Assembly (NCBI RefSeq): GCF_002067035.1
Contig: NZ_MVQB01000026.1
Location: 1 to 62,465, forward strand
DNA length: 62,465 nt
Source: Methanoregula sp. PtaB.Bin085
GTDB taxonomy: Archaea > Halobacteriota > Methanomicrobia > Methanomicrobiales > Methanospirillaceae
Direction: 5' to 3'
Made by a program: the position numbers and the translations under genes. Of the stretch, positions 9,197 to 17,478 are shown in pieces; positions within the stretch are counted from its first letter, which is position 1, and every line of letters begins with the position of its first letter. The notes under the pieces were generated by a model. That model worked only from the letters and a program-made list of their open reading frames with translations, was not told where the DNA came from and did no database searches.

Positions 9197-9243
9197 TCGT
9201 TATAATATTAATAACGAGAAAAAAGAAAAATCCTGTTTAAATA
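9197..9243 (+). promoter_or_regulatory. Operator-like palindrome and TATA box for the binding-protein gene
   Basis: TCGTTAT (9197-9203) and ATAACGA (9211-9217) form a perfect inverted repeat with a 7-base spacer. Nineteen bases further is TTTAAATA (9236-9243), centred about 27 bp before the ATG at 9267. That is the normal archaeal TATA-to-start-site distance, so the transcript is probably leaderless or nearly so. The palindrome upstream of the TATA box could bind an activator or a metal regulator. Confidence 0.5.
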
Positions 9244-9266
9244 GTTTGAAAATTTGTATAATAAGT

Positions 9267-10454
9267 ATGAAAAATATGGCCAGAACACTGATTATCTGTT
9301 TACTTATCCTCATAACCACAATGCTCATCGCTGGCTGTACAAGCCAGAATCCCGGTACAGCCACACCGGTTCAGCAACAACCGTCATCAACCGCAGCTGT
9401 TCCCTCGATCCCTGTTGCTGGATCAACCCTCACCGTAACCGATCTCACGAACCGGACCGTGACCGTCCCTGCATCCCCGCAGAAGATCATCGGTGTCGGT
9501 GCCGGGGATGTACGGATGCTCGTCTACCTTCAGGCCGCCGACCGGATTGTCGGTGTCGACAAGATGGAGAAGGGCGCAACCAACAAAACAGCGCTTGGCA
9601 TGGGTCTGCCTTCTGGCAGGGACCGGCCGTACAGCATCGCCCATCCCGAACTGGCTGACCAGGCATATATCGGTACCAACGCCGTTGATGACCCCGAACT
9701 GATCCTTGCCCAGAAACCAGATATCGTCTTTGCAACATGGCGGACCGGCCAGCAGGCCGATGCACTCCAGGAGAAGACAAAAATCCCGGTCGTAGCGCTG
9801 GTCTCCGGCGACCTTGGGAAGAGCAAGTCCCAGTTCTATCAGTCACTGCGCCTCATGGGAAAGGTCCTTGGCAGGGAAGCGAGAGCCGAATCGGTCATTG
9901 CCTTTATTGACGGTACGATCGCAGACCTGAATAAAAGAACGAAGGATGCACAAAAGACCACGGCAAAGAAGGTGTACATCGGCGGCGTCTCCTTCAACGG
10001 CGCCCACGGACTCCTTTCTACCGAGCCGACATACCCCTCGCTAAAGATGATCAACGGGATGAACGTTGCATCCGGTGCAGGCACCGGCGGACAGGTCATG
10101 ATCGATAAGGAGCAGCTCCTCGCATGGGACCCGGATGTCATCTTCATTGATGAATCGAGCTATGCGCTTGTCGCAGCCGACCTTAAGGATCCGGTCTACC
10201 AGTCACTGAAAGCCGTGAAGAACAAGCAGGTCTATGGCCTGATGCCGTACAACTGGTACGCCAACAACTACGATACGGTCCTCGCGAATGCGTATTACAT
10301 GGGCAAGATTCTCTATCCCGACCAGTTCAGCGACGTTGATGCCGGCAAAAAAGCGGACGAGATCTACAGCGAACTTGACGGAAAGCCGGTTTATGCAGAG
10401 ATGCAGGCGTTGTTCGGGGGCTACAAGCCCCTGGATATCGCTTCATCCCAGTAA
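9267..10454 (+). CDS. Iron-complex/cobalamin-type ABC transporter substrate-binding lipoprotein
   Basis: A lipoprotein of 395 residues. From the ATG at 9267 the signal peptide runs MKNMARTLIICLLILITTML to a lipobox ending AGC. A Thr/Pro/Gln linker is followed by a Peripla_BP_2 domain opening LTVTDLTNRTVTVPASPQKIIGVG. IGGVSFNGAHGLLSTEPTYP and the VYGLMPYNWYANNYDTVLANAYY segment are closely matched in the protein encoded at 15664-16827, so the two are paralogues. It should deliver a chelated metal or tetrapyrrole to the permease encoded at 11542. No ATPase gene follows on this strand. Confidence 0.89.
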   Translation: MKNMARTLIICLLILITTMLIAGCTSQNPGTATPVQQQPSSTAAVPSIPVAGSTLTVTDLTNRTVTVPASPQKIIGVGAGDVRMLVYLQAADRIVGVDKMEKGATNKTALGMGLPSGRDRPYSIAHPELADQAYIGTNAVDDPELILAQKPDIVFATWRTGQQADALQEKTKIPVVALVSGDLGKSKSQFYQSLRLMGKVLGREARAESVIAFIDGTIADLNKRTKDAQKTTAKKVYIGGVSFNGAHGLLSTEPTYPSLKMINGMNVASGAGTGGQVMIDKEQLLAWDPDVIFIDESSYALVAADLKDPVYQSLKAVKNKQVYGLMPYNWYANNYDTVLANAYYMGKILYPDQFSDVDAGKKADEIYSELDGKPVYAEMQALFGGYKPLDIASSQ

Positions 10455-10470
10455 GTGGGAGGTGCAGAAC

Positions 10471-11520
10471 ATGCAGGACACTCCCCGAGTTTTGCCAGAT
10501 GGGTTCAACGTTTCGGACAACGGATCCGGCACCTCCCCTGATAAGATCCTTGAGGAGACCCTCTCAGGCCTCCGTCATTTCCGGCTGTTTGCATCCGCAT
10601 GCCGGCTTGGGATCTTTGCACAGTGCAGGGAACCCGTGACCGCTGACGAGATCAGTTCCCGTCTCGGGCTGAACCCTGACCTTGCGGAACTGCTGCTGAA
10701 ATCGCTCGTTGCCCGGCAATTCCTTACCGAGAAGGACGGGAAATTCTCCAATACCCCGTTCTCCGGACAGTACCTGGACCCCGCTTCCCCTTACTGCCTG
10801 CAGGACCAGATCACGCTCCAGATGCACCTTGCCGGTCTCTGGGACGACCTTGATAGTATCCTCAGAAACGGTCCCCGCATGTACGATCCGGAAGAATGGT
10901 TTTCCGAACTGATCATTCCGGCAATGGCTGCGAACGCGAAATGCAGCATCCTTCCAAAGACCGTAAAAGCGGTTACCGTACTCCCGGAGTTCCGGACGGC
11001 ACGTCGGCTGCTCGATATCGGAGGCGGCCATGGCCTGTACACGATTGCCTTCTGCCAGGAGAACCCGGCACTGGACGGAGTTGTCTTCGACCTTCCCGGC
11101 GTCCTGCCGGCAACAAAGCGCTACATTGAGTATTACCAGGCCGGACGGGTCAGCTGCACTCCCGGCAACTTCTTCACTGATTCGCTCGGTTCCGGGTTCG
11201 ACATTGTCTTCTCGTCATCGAATCCCGGGGGCAGAGCCCCGGCGCTCATCCCGAAGATTCATGAGGCGCTGAATCCGGGCGGGATCTATATCAACAAGCA
11301 GGGGAACGAGAACGTTCTCGACATCCCCGTGCTGAACCTTGAATGGAACATGTGGGCAATTAAAGGAGTTAAGAAGGACAAGCGGCAGTACTCGTTCAGC
11401 CATAGTGTCCCTCTCGCGGATTACAACCGCATGCTCGGAGAGCAGGGATTCATTGTCCGCGACGTCATCGCGCTCGATGAACAATCGGTCATGACCGTTG
11501 CGCAGAAGAAGAGTTGCTGA
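10471..11520 (+). CDS. SAM-dependent O-methyltransferase-like protein (HIOMT type)
   Basis: A 349-residue protein, starting at ATG 10471 behind a strong GGGAGGTG ribosome site. The N-terminal part (about residues 35-115) resembles the winged-helix dimerisation domain of plant-type O-methyltransferases: LFASACRLGIFAQCREPVTADEISSRLGLNPDLAELLLKSL. The C-terminal half is Methyltransf_2: ARRLLDIGGGHGLYTIAFCQ, then DGVVFDLPGVLP. It sits between the binding-protein and permease genes of one uptake operon, which is unusual for a simple importer. It may modify the imported or exported chelator. The substrate cannot be read from sequence. Confidence 0.85.
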   Translation: MQDTPRVLPDGFNVSDNGSGTSPDKILEETLSGLRHFRLFASACRLGIFAQCREPVTADEISSRLGLNPDLAELLLKSLVARQFLTEKDGKFSNTPFSGQYLDPASPYCLQDQITLQMHLAGLWDDLDSILRNGPRMYDPEEWFSELIIPAMAANAKCSILPKTVKAVTVLPEFRTARRLLDIGGGHGLYTIAFCQENPALDGVVFDLPGVLPATKRYIEYYQAGRVSCTPGNFFTDSLGSGFDIVFSSSNPGGRAPALIPKIHEALNPGGIYINKQGNENVLDIPVLNLEWNMWAIKGVKKDKRQYSFSHSVPLADYNRMLGEQGFIVRDVIALDEQSVMTVAQKKSC

Positions 11521-11541
11521 TGCAGACACGATCGGTGATCC

Positions 11542-12615
11542 ATGCATCTTGATAATCTCCCGGGAACGGGTGTGGGCGATTACCAGAAGTATACGCGGAG
11601 AAAAACGGTCTTCATCCTGTTCCTGTGCGGGTTGACAGCGGCACTCTTCTTCCTCGGGATCGTTATCGGTGCGATGACCCTGTCGGTGCAGGATGTGATC
11701 TCCAGCCTGGTCAGTCCCGCTGAAAGCAATGCTTCCCTTATCGTCTGGAGTATCCGCCTCCCCCGGGTTATTGCAGCACTGGTTGCCGGTGCGGGTCTCG
11801 CAGCCGCTGGCGTGGTGATGCAGTCCGTTCTCCGGAATCCGCTCAGCTCGCCATACACGCTCGGTATCTCCCATGCGGCCGGCTTTGGCGCGGCATTTGC
11901 AATCACGGCACTGGGTGCCGGGACCCTCTCGCATAATATCGCCGATGCCGTCACGGTCCGGAACCCATATATCATCACCATCTGTGCGTTTGCCGGGTCG
12001 ATGCTCGCTACCGCCGCACTGCTTCTCGTTGCCCGCTACCGGAATTCCCGGCCGGAGGTCATCATCCTCCTCGGCGTTGCCCTTGCCGCCCTGTTCACGG
12101 CGGGCACGACCTTTCTCCAGTACTTCTCTTCTGCGGACCAGGTTGCGGCCATCGTCTTCTGGACATTCGGGGATGTTGGGCGGGCAACATGGGGTGACCT
12201 TGCCATCATCGCCCTTGTCGTCATCCCCTCGATTGCGTATTTTGTGTACTCACGCTGGGACTACAACGCGATCGATGCCGGCGATGACGCGGCGCAGGGC
12301 CTCGGGGTGAACGTGGAGCGCTCGCGCACGGTCGGGATGTTCCTTGGTTCGCTTATCACGGCGGTTGTTGTCTCGTTCATGGGCATCATCGGGTTCATCG
12401 GCCTGCTCGGCCCGCACATGGTCCGGGCCATTGTCGGCAGCGACCACCGGTATCTCCTTCCGGCAGCGTGCCTCATGGGTTCAATTCTTCTCCTTGCAGC
12501 GGATCAGGTGGCCCGGGTCATCATTGCACCGGCAACCCTGCCGGTCGGGGTACTGACAGCATTCCTGGGAGCCCCGCTCTTCATCTGGCTGGTTCTGGGC
12601 AGGCAGAGGTTGTGA
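11542..12615 (+). CDS. FecCD-family ABC transporter permease
   Basis: A 357-residue membrane protein of the BtuC/FhuB/FecCD family. After a cytoplasmic N-terminus it has about ten helices, with WSIRLPRVIAALVAGAGLAA, MQSVLRNPLSSPYTLGIS and GFIGLLGPHMVRAIVG, the conserved blocks of the family. It closely resembles the permease encoded at 14578-15648, including the N-terminal YQ.Y..RK pattern. It is the third gene of the plus-strand module. No ATPase gene follows, so it probably shares the ATPase encoded at 13808 on the other strand or one elsewhere. Confidence 0.9.
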   Translation: MHLDNLPGTGVGDYQKYTRRKTVFILFLCGLTAALFFLGIVIGAMTLSVQDVISSLVSPAESNASLIVWSIRLPRVIAALVAGAGLAAAGVVMQSVLRNPLSSPYTLGISHAAGFGAAFAITALGAGTLSHNIADAVTVRNPYIITICAFAGSMLATAALLLVARYRNSRPEVIILLGVALAALFTAGTTFLQYFSSADQVAAIVFWTFGDVGRATWGDLAIIALVVIPSIAYFVYSRWDYNAIDAGDDAAQGLGVNVERSRTVGMFLGSLITAVVVSFMGIIGFIGLLGPHMVRAIVGSDHRYLLPAACLMGSILLLAADQVARVIIAPATLPVGVLTAFLGAPLFIWLVLGRQRL

Positions 12616-12667
12616 ATTAAAAAGAGGGCGGCCTTTTACCTTTTACCTATGTACTATCATCCCACCC
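12616..12667. terminator. Convergent intergenic region with T/A-rich stops
   Basis: The 52 bp between the converging permease and TrmO-like genes contain ATTAAAAAGAGGG and the pyrimidine-rich CCTTTTACCTTTTACC. T-rich tracts after the stop on the plus strand fit archaeal termination. No strong hairpin is visible. Confidence 0.35.
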
Positions 12668-13081
12668 TCATTTCACACAATCGAGATCCGGCACATATGG
12701 CTTGATGTCCACAACCGGTGTCCCGTCAAGTGCATCGAGCCCCCGGACCCGCAGCACATTACCCTCCCGGCCGAGCAGGTCCACGACAGAGAATGCAACC
12801 GGGTTGGGGCGGTTGGGCGAACGGGTGGCAAACACCCCGTGCTCGACTCCCTCATGCGGGGGCGTTGCCCGGAGCAGGGCCCGGTCGGCCCGGTCAAACC
12901 ATGACAGGACAATGAGGTGGGACTTCTTCTCAACATCATCCAGCCCGGTACGATACCGCTCATTGATCACGATCTCCGAAACGGTATCCGACAGCCTTCC
13001 CTGCCGGGGGGCATCCTTCTTAACCTTGTAAGGAGACCGCACATGGCCGATCGGCCGGATTTCGAAATTCAGGATTGTCAT
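12668..13081 (-). CDS. TrmO/TsaA-like SAM-dependent methyltransferase (UPF0066)
   Basis: A 137-residue protein with the compact TrmO beta-barrel. Family motifs are IGHVRSPYK at the N-terminus, FATRSPNRPNPVAFSVVDLL in the middle, and LDALDGTPVVDIKPYVPDLD near the end. I chose the ATG at 13081 (MTILNFEIRPIGHV); the frame is open further but the start fits the family. Bacterial TrmO N6-methylates t6A37 of tRNA-Thr with SAM. Here it is the last gene of a metal-chelate uptake operon behind FmdE. A tRNA role or a small-molecule methyltransferase role are both possible. Confidence 0.85.
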   Translation of the reverse strand: MTILNFEIRPIGHVRSPYKVKKDAPRQGRLSDTVSEIVINERYRTGLDDVEKKSHLIVLSWFDRADRALLRATPPHEGVEHGVFATRSPNRPNPVAFSVVDLLGREGNVLRVRGLDALDGTPVVDIKPYVPDLDCVK

Positions 13082-13100
13082 ATCCGCGAAAGATGCCGGT

Positions 13101-13796
13101 TCATTTTTTCTTCTTTGTAATATGCGAGCCGTTCGCACAGGGAATGCAGAGGACTTTTCCCTTCACCATCTTTGTCTTTGCATCAGCAACGGACTCTCCG
13201 CATTCCTCACAGGTCATGCTTTTAAAGATCCGCGCCTTCTTTGGCGCATCCATTTTTACCTTCTCGATTTTCATCAGCTTATCTGCGGGAGCATGGAGGA
13301 GATCGATGGTTGCCTTGTGCATCTTCTCGTGGAACTCTGCGGCCTCCATTTCCGTTGCCTTGCCGGAGAAGACCTTTGCCCGGAGGGCTATCATTCCCTC
13401 GTCCTCTGCTGCCTCGTTCCGGTTGAAGGTGATCCGCACCGCTTTCCCATCCTTCCGGTTGTAGAACGTGAACGCGTGCTTGCCATAATCGTGGATGACG
13501 AGGTTGCCCTTGCCGGCCGTTGTGCCGGCGATCACCTGGATCGCGTCAATGCCGCAGGCATCGGTCTCGCAGATGGCGACAAGGTCCTCGTCCTCCGGAC
13601 GCGAAACCCCGAGGGCTTCCATCGCAGCCTTGGCAGCACGGTACCCGTGGGCAAGGCCCGGGCAGGAATGCCCGTGGAAGCGGATGCAGTCATCGAACGT
13701 TACCATCGGGAGCACGGGATCGTGGGGGTGCGGGTGGTCGTGGCTGTGCCCAGTGTCGTTCCCGTGTTGATTTTTGTGGTTGTTGTTGTCGTGCAT
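13101..13796 (-). CDS. fmdE: FmdE-family protein with His-rich N-terminus and zinc finger
   Basis: A 231-residue FmdE protein. The first 27 residues hold eight His (HSHDHPHPHDP is the densest part), a likely metal-binding tail. The FmdE core follows: CIRFHGHSCPGLAHGYRAAKAA, then AICETDACGIDAIQVIAGTTAGKGNLVIHDYGKHAFTFYNR, with Cys and His that bind metal in relatives. The C-terminus is a DksA/TraR-like zinc finger (CEEC...CIPC). The ATG at 13796 lies eight bases after an AGGAG; a TTG two codons upstream is possible. FmdE is named from molybdenum formylmethanofuran dehydrogenase operons, but its exact function is not settled. Its operon place directly after the ATPase ties it to the imported metal. 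Confidence 0.92.
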   Translation of the reverse strand: MHDNNNHKNQHGNDTGHSHDHPHPHDPVLPMVTFDDCIRFHGHSCPGLAHGYRAAKAAMEALGVSRPEDEDLVAICETDACGIDAIQVIAGTTAGKGNLVIHDYGKHAFTFYNRKDGKAVRITFNRNEAAEDEGMIALRAKVFSGKATEMEAAEFHEKMHKATIDLLHAPADKLMKIEKVKMDAPKKARIFKSMTCEECGESVADAKTKMVKGKVLCIPCANGSHITKKKK

Positions 13797-13807
13797 GAAC
13801 AATTCTC

Positions 13808-14581
13808 CTATGCAATTTTACAGGCACCGGGAATAACACACCGGATGCCGCCGAATTCTCCAATCATGACCGGCAGGCCGTACACATCCTCGATGACCGA
13901 GGGGGTCACGATATCATTGCTGCCGTGAATATACACCGATCCGTTCTTGATGAAGATGAAGGTATCAGCAAACCGCAGTGCCTGGTTCAGATCGTGCATG
14001 GTCATGACAGCCGCTATCTTGTGGTCGCGGACAATATCGCGGATGGTCGTGAGGATATCCACCTGATTCTTCAGGTCAAGGTTGCTGGTCGGCTCGTCGA
14101 GGAGCAGCACCTTCGGCTCCTGCACGAGCGCCCGGGCAATGGCGACTTTCTGGAGTTCCCCGCCGCTCATCTCGTCAATATACGAGAGGCGGAGAGATTC
14201 CATGCCGAGTTTCGTGAAGATTGCATCCACGATGGCAATGTCCCGGGGCGTCACATCCCAGCCGATATGCGGGCGGCGGCCGAGCAGGACTGCATCGAAC
14301 GCTGTCAGGCGCCCGGTCTCCACCCGCTGCGGAACGTAACCAACACGGCGGGCGATCTCCATGGTGGTAAGACCAAGCAGGTTCTCGTCATCGAGCATCA
14401 CGGCCCCCTCCCGGGGCCGCAGGATCCGGTTCAGGCATTTTAAGAGCGTCGTCTTCCCGACCCCGTTGGGGCCGAGCACGGCAACGACCTGTCCCTGTTC
14501 AATGGAGAAGCCGATCTTCTCGAGAACGTTCCTGTTCCGGTACATGAATTTCAGTTCGTTTACGGTCAGCATTTCTGTCAT
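13808..14581 (-). CDS. Iron-complex/cobalamin-type ABC transporter ATP-binding protein
   Basis: A 257-residue ABC ATPase of the FecE/BtuD type. Walker A is GPNGVGKTTL, the signature is MSGGELQKVAIARAL, Walker B is VLLLDEPTSNLD, and the switch region is MTMHDLNQA. The C-terminal VYIHGSNDIVTPSVIEDVYGLPV is characteristic of the family (HG..ev.T.e.i..vYg). It overlaps the permease gene by four bases (ATGA). It is the only ATPase gene in the two converging uptake modules (9267-16827), so it may serve both permeases. Confidence 0.92.
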   Translation of the reverse strand: MTEMLTVNELKFMYRNRNVLEKIGFSIEQGQVVAVLGPNGVGKTTLLKCLNRILRPREGAVMLDDENLLGLTTMEIARRVGYVPQRVETGRLTAFDAVLLGRRPHIGWDVTPRDIAIVDAIFTKLGMESLRLSYIDEMSGGELQKVAIARALVQEPKVLLLDEPTSNLDLKNQVDILTTIRDIVRDHKIAAVMTMHDLNQALRFADTFIFIKNGSVYIHGSNDIVTPSVIEDVYGLPVMIGEFGGIRCVIPGACKIA

Positions 14582-15648
14582 CGTTTATACCCCCTGAAGA
14601 GAAGGAAGATGAATACCGGTGCTCCCATGAACGCTGTCAGGACGGCAACCGGCAGCACGAAGGGTGCAACGATCACCCGGGCCACCGTGTCCGAAGCAAG
14701 CAGCAGGATCGCCCCCATCACTGCGGAGCCCGGGATGAGGTAGCGCTGGTCGTCCCCGATGATCCTCCGTACCATGTGGGGACAGACCAGGCCCACGAAC
14801 CCGATCACGCCGAGCAGCGCGACAATGACGGCGGATATAAGCGCCGCTATTGTCATCCCCACAAGCCGGACGCGGGAGACATCGACGCCGAGGCCCTGCG
14901 CTGTCTCGTCACCGGCATCGATGGCATTGTAGTTCCAGCGGTTTGCTATGAAATAGAGCGTGCCCGCCCCCACGACAAACGACATCAGCGGCAGCATGTC
15001 CCATGTTGCCCGGCCCACATCGCCAAAGGTCCAGAAGACAACGGCAGCCAGCTGGGCATCGGTGGAAAAGTACTGGAGGAACATGACGCCGGCCGAGAAG
15101 AGGGAAGAGAGGGCGACGCCGGTCAGGACCATCACTTCCGGCGACGCTCCTTTGATGTGCGAGATCATCAGGATGACACCGGTTGCCAGCATGCAGAAGA
15201 TGAACGCGACCACTGTTGTCAGGTACGGGTTCGAGATGGAGATCGGGTTCGCCACGGTTGAATGGATGTTACCGGTCCCGAGAAGGACGACGGAGACCGC
15301 GGCCCCGAACGCACCGGCACTGGATATACCGAGCGTGAACGGGGACGCGAGCGGGTTCCGGAGGATGGACTGCATGGCAACGCCGGCAATGGCGAGGCCG
15401 ATACCGGCAATGACTGCCGCCAGTGCCTGCGGCAGCCGGATGTTCCAGATGATCCGTTCCCACTTGACCGAGGCGGAGATCCCAAAGAGGGTCTGGATTA
15501 CGTCAAGCGGTGGGATGGCAACGGCACCCACGGATATTGCCATCACAAACAGGAAAAATGCGACAAGGATGCCGAAGACGATCCACCGGACCTTGCGGTC
15601 AAGGTACGACTGGTAATCCCGGGGGACCGTTCCTTGTTCCAGGTGCAT
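14578..15648 (-). CDS. FecCD-family ABC transporter permease
   Basis: A 356-residue permease with about ten helices. Conserved blocks are WNIRLPQALAAVIAGIGLAIAGVAMQSILRNPLASPFTLGIS and GFVGLVCPHMVRRIIGDD. It is a close paralogue of the permease encoded at 11542, with shared features such as FWTFGDVGRATW and NAIDAGDETAQGLGV. It lies 15 bp after the binding-protein gene. It forms the dimeric pore for the ligand carried by the protein encoded at 15664. Confidence 0.92.
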   Translation of the reverse strand: MHLEQGTVPRDYQSYLDRKVRWIVFGILVAFFLFVMAISVGAVAIPPLDVIQTLFGISASVKWERIIWNIRLPQALAAVIAGIGLAIAGVAMQSILRNPLASPFTLGISSAGAFGAAVSVVLLGTGNIHSTVANPISISNPYLTTVVAFIFCMLATGVILMISHIKGASPEVMVLTGVALSSLFSAGVMFLQYFSTDAQLAAVVFWTFGDVGRATWDMLPLMSFVVGAGTLYFIANRWNYNAIDAGDETAQGLGVDVSRVRLVGMTIAALISAVIVALLGVIGFVGLVCPHMVRRIIGDDQRYLIPGSAVMGAILLLASDTVARVIVAPFVLPVAVLTAFMGAPVFIFLLFRGYKR

Positions 15649-15663
15649 GGCACTATTTCCGTA

Positions 15664-16827
15664 TCAGAGTGTAATTTTCGCAAACCCGAGATTCCGGTAG
15701 TTGCCGTTGAGTGTTGAGAAGACAGGCTTCCCGACAAATTTCGTGTAGATCTCGTCAGCTTTCTGTTTCGGGTCTACATCGGCAAACCGGTCTGGATACA
15801 GGACTTTTCCTATGTAATAGGAATCCGCAAGAACGGTCTCGTAGTTGGTACTGTAAAAGTTGTAGGGCAGGACACCGTACACGTTCCCGTTCTTCACGGA
15901 TTTGAGACTGGAATAGGCAGCGTTGGTCTTGAGTTCACCGATCGCTCCTTCGTTATCCATCTGGGTCGTGCCCACATCGATGAACAGGTACTCGGGGTCC
16001 CCGCTCACGATCACTTCCTTTGAGATATCTGCATGCTGGCTTCCGGACTGTGCTGCGATGTTCTTTGCATGTACCCAGAGGAAGGGCGGGTAGGCCGGCT
16101 CGGTCGAGATGATGCCATGGGCGCCGGCCGAGCTGACGCCACCAATATACACGGTCTTCTGCTGGTCAGCCGGAATGTCCTTCGTACGTCGCTCGAGATC
16201 TGCGGTTGTTGCATCAATGTATGCGATCAGTTCCTCGGCCCGTGCATCTTTCCCGAGCGTCTTTCCGATTAGCCGCAGGGAATTGTACATATCTGCTTTT
16301 TCAGCAGGGGTCCGGAGGGAACCGTACGGGAACCCGATGACCGGAATACCGGTCTTGTTCTGCAGGGTGTCGGCTTCCGCCGCGCTCGTTGCATTCATGG
16401 ACGTTGTCGAGCCGCTCTTGAAGACCACCTGCGGACCGATCCCGATGATCTTCTCCGGGTCATCCTTGCCCCGCATCTCGCCAAAGAGCGGGAGGGAGGA
16501 GAACTGCGGGTTCGCGATGCTATAAGCCCGGCCTTCCGGGGACTGGGCTTTCTTCTCGATACTGTCCACACCCACGACCTTGTCCTGCGCCCCGAGATAC
16601 ACGACATACCGGAGACAACCTGCACCGGAACAGATAATCTTATCCGGATTTGACGGGATAACAACGTTCCGGCCATAACCATCCGTGATAGTTGTCGTGG
16701 CTGATGATGCCGGTGTCCCGGTTGCGGCAGTCGGTGAAGGAGATGCGTTACCGGTACATCCGGCACATACTGCAAATGCAAGGATCAGTGTTGTTACGAT
16801 AATGAAGGACATCCATGTCTTTTTCAT
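15664..16827 (-). CDS. Iron-complex/cobalamin-type ABC transporter substrate-binding lipoprotein
   Basis: A lipoprotein of 387 residues. The signal peptide MKKTWMSFIIVTTLILAFAV leads to a lipobox ending CAGC, and a Thr/Pro/Ala linker joins it to a Peripla_BP_2 domain that opens TITDGYGRNVVIPSNPDKIICSG. CLRYVVYLGAQDKVVGVD and IGGVSSAGAHGIISTEPAYP match the paralogue encoded at 9267. It is the first gene of the minus-strand uptake operon that continues with permease, ATPase, FmdE and the TrmO-like gene. The ligand is unknown; FmdE suggests a molybdenum/tungsten, iron or similar chelate. Confidence 0.91.
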   Translation of the reverse strand: MKKTWMSFIIVTTLILAFAVCAGCTGNASPSPTAATGTPASSATTTITDGYGRNVVIPSNPDKIICSGAGCLRYVVYLGAQDKVVGVDSIEKKAQSPEGRAYSIANPQFSSLPLFGEMRGKDDPEKIIGIGPQVVFKSGSTTSMNATSAAEADTLQNKTGIPVIGFPYGSLRTPAEKADMYNSLRLIGKTLGKDARAEELIAYIDATTADLERRTKDIPADQQKTVYIGGVSSAGAHGIISTEPAYPPFLWVHAKNIAAQSGSQHADISKEVIVSGDPEYLFIDVGTTQMDNEGAIGELKTNAAYSSLKSVKNGNVYGVLPYNFYSTNYETVLADSYYIGKVLYPDRFADVDPKQKADEIYTKFVGKPVFSTLNGNYRNLGFAKITL

Positions 16828-16857
16828 ACGAATCTACAATTAATTAAAATTGAGTGT

Positions 16858-16876
16858 TATTAAAACATGATCATGT
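16858..16876 (-). promoter_or_regulatory. TATA box and operator-like palindrome for the minus-strand uptake operon
   Basis: On the minus strand TTTTAATA (16865-16858) lies 30 bases before the ATG at 16827, at a normal archaeal TATA distance. Directly upstream is the perfect 12-bp palindrome ACATGATCATGT (16865-16876), sharing one base with the TATA box. A protein there would block TBP/TFB binding, so this is a candidate repressor site. The surrounding 90 bp are very AT-rich. Confidence 0.5.
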
Positions 16877-16918
16877 GATTTTTTTTACTACAATGTTTTT
16901 GAATTTGTAAATTTCAGT

Positions 16919-17215
16919 ATGACTCAAAATAACAATTGTTACATTGTTTTCAAAATAAGGTTCAAGGAAATCATGAAAGACTGCGGGGAGAACAGCCCAA
17001 AGTCGCTTGCCGATGTCTTAAGGGAACTCCAAGACACCGGACTCATTGAACGTATTTCTTATAATGAGATCCCGCCGCGGGTCGAGTACCTGCTCACGGA
17101 GCATGGCCGGGAACTCCGCGAGGTGATCCGGCCCATGATGCGATGGGCCCGGCACCATAACCAGATCTACATGAGTTACCGGAAACCCCATATTGCCGAT
17201 GCACCGGATCCGTAG
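16919..17215 (+). CDS. HxlR-like winged-helix regulator, N-terminally short
   Basis: A 98-residue protein. From residue 13, RFKEIMKDCGENSPKSLADVLRELQDTGLIERISYNEIPPRVEYLLTEHGRELREVI matches the recognition helix and wing of HxlR regulators (RF.EL......S.k.L...L.eLe..GL..R..y..vPprVeY.LT..G..L). The first helix block of the family, including the Cys that senses stress in HypR-type members, is missing; the first 12 residues come from AT-rich promoter-like DNA. It may be a 5'-truncated relic or a minimal form. It diverges from the uptake operon at 16827 and could have regulated it. Confidence 0.6.
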   Translation: MTQNNNCYIVFKIRFKEIMKDCGENSPKSLADVLRELQDTGLIERISYNEIPPRVEYLLTEHGRELREVIRPMMRWARHHNQIYMSYRKPHIADAPDP

Positions 17216-17478
17216 CTGGAGGACACTCACTTTTTCCAGAAAAAATTATTCGATGGGCAGCATAACGCTGAACCGCAATTTGCTACAATATTAAATTTTT
17301 ATGCCTATAAGTTGCTACGAATTTGAAAAAGTATAAGAACAACCGGCCCCCATACTGGATACAGGGTATGGCCGGCACCGCCGGCAACACCTGACCCTTC
17401 GACAAGGTCAAAGCCACTCATGTTATTGGCCGTGCAGGGCCGGCGGGGAAACCGGTCCCGGCACGGGCAGGAGTTGAG

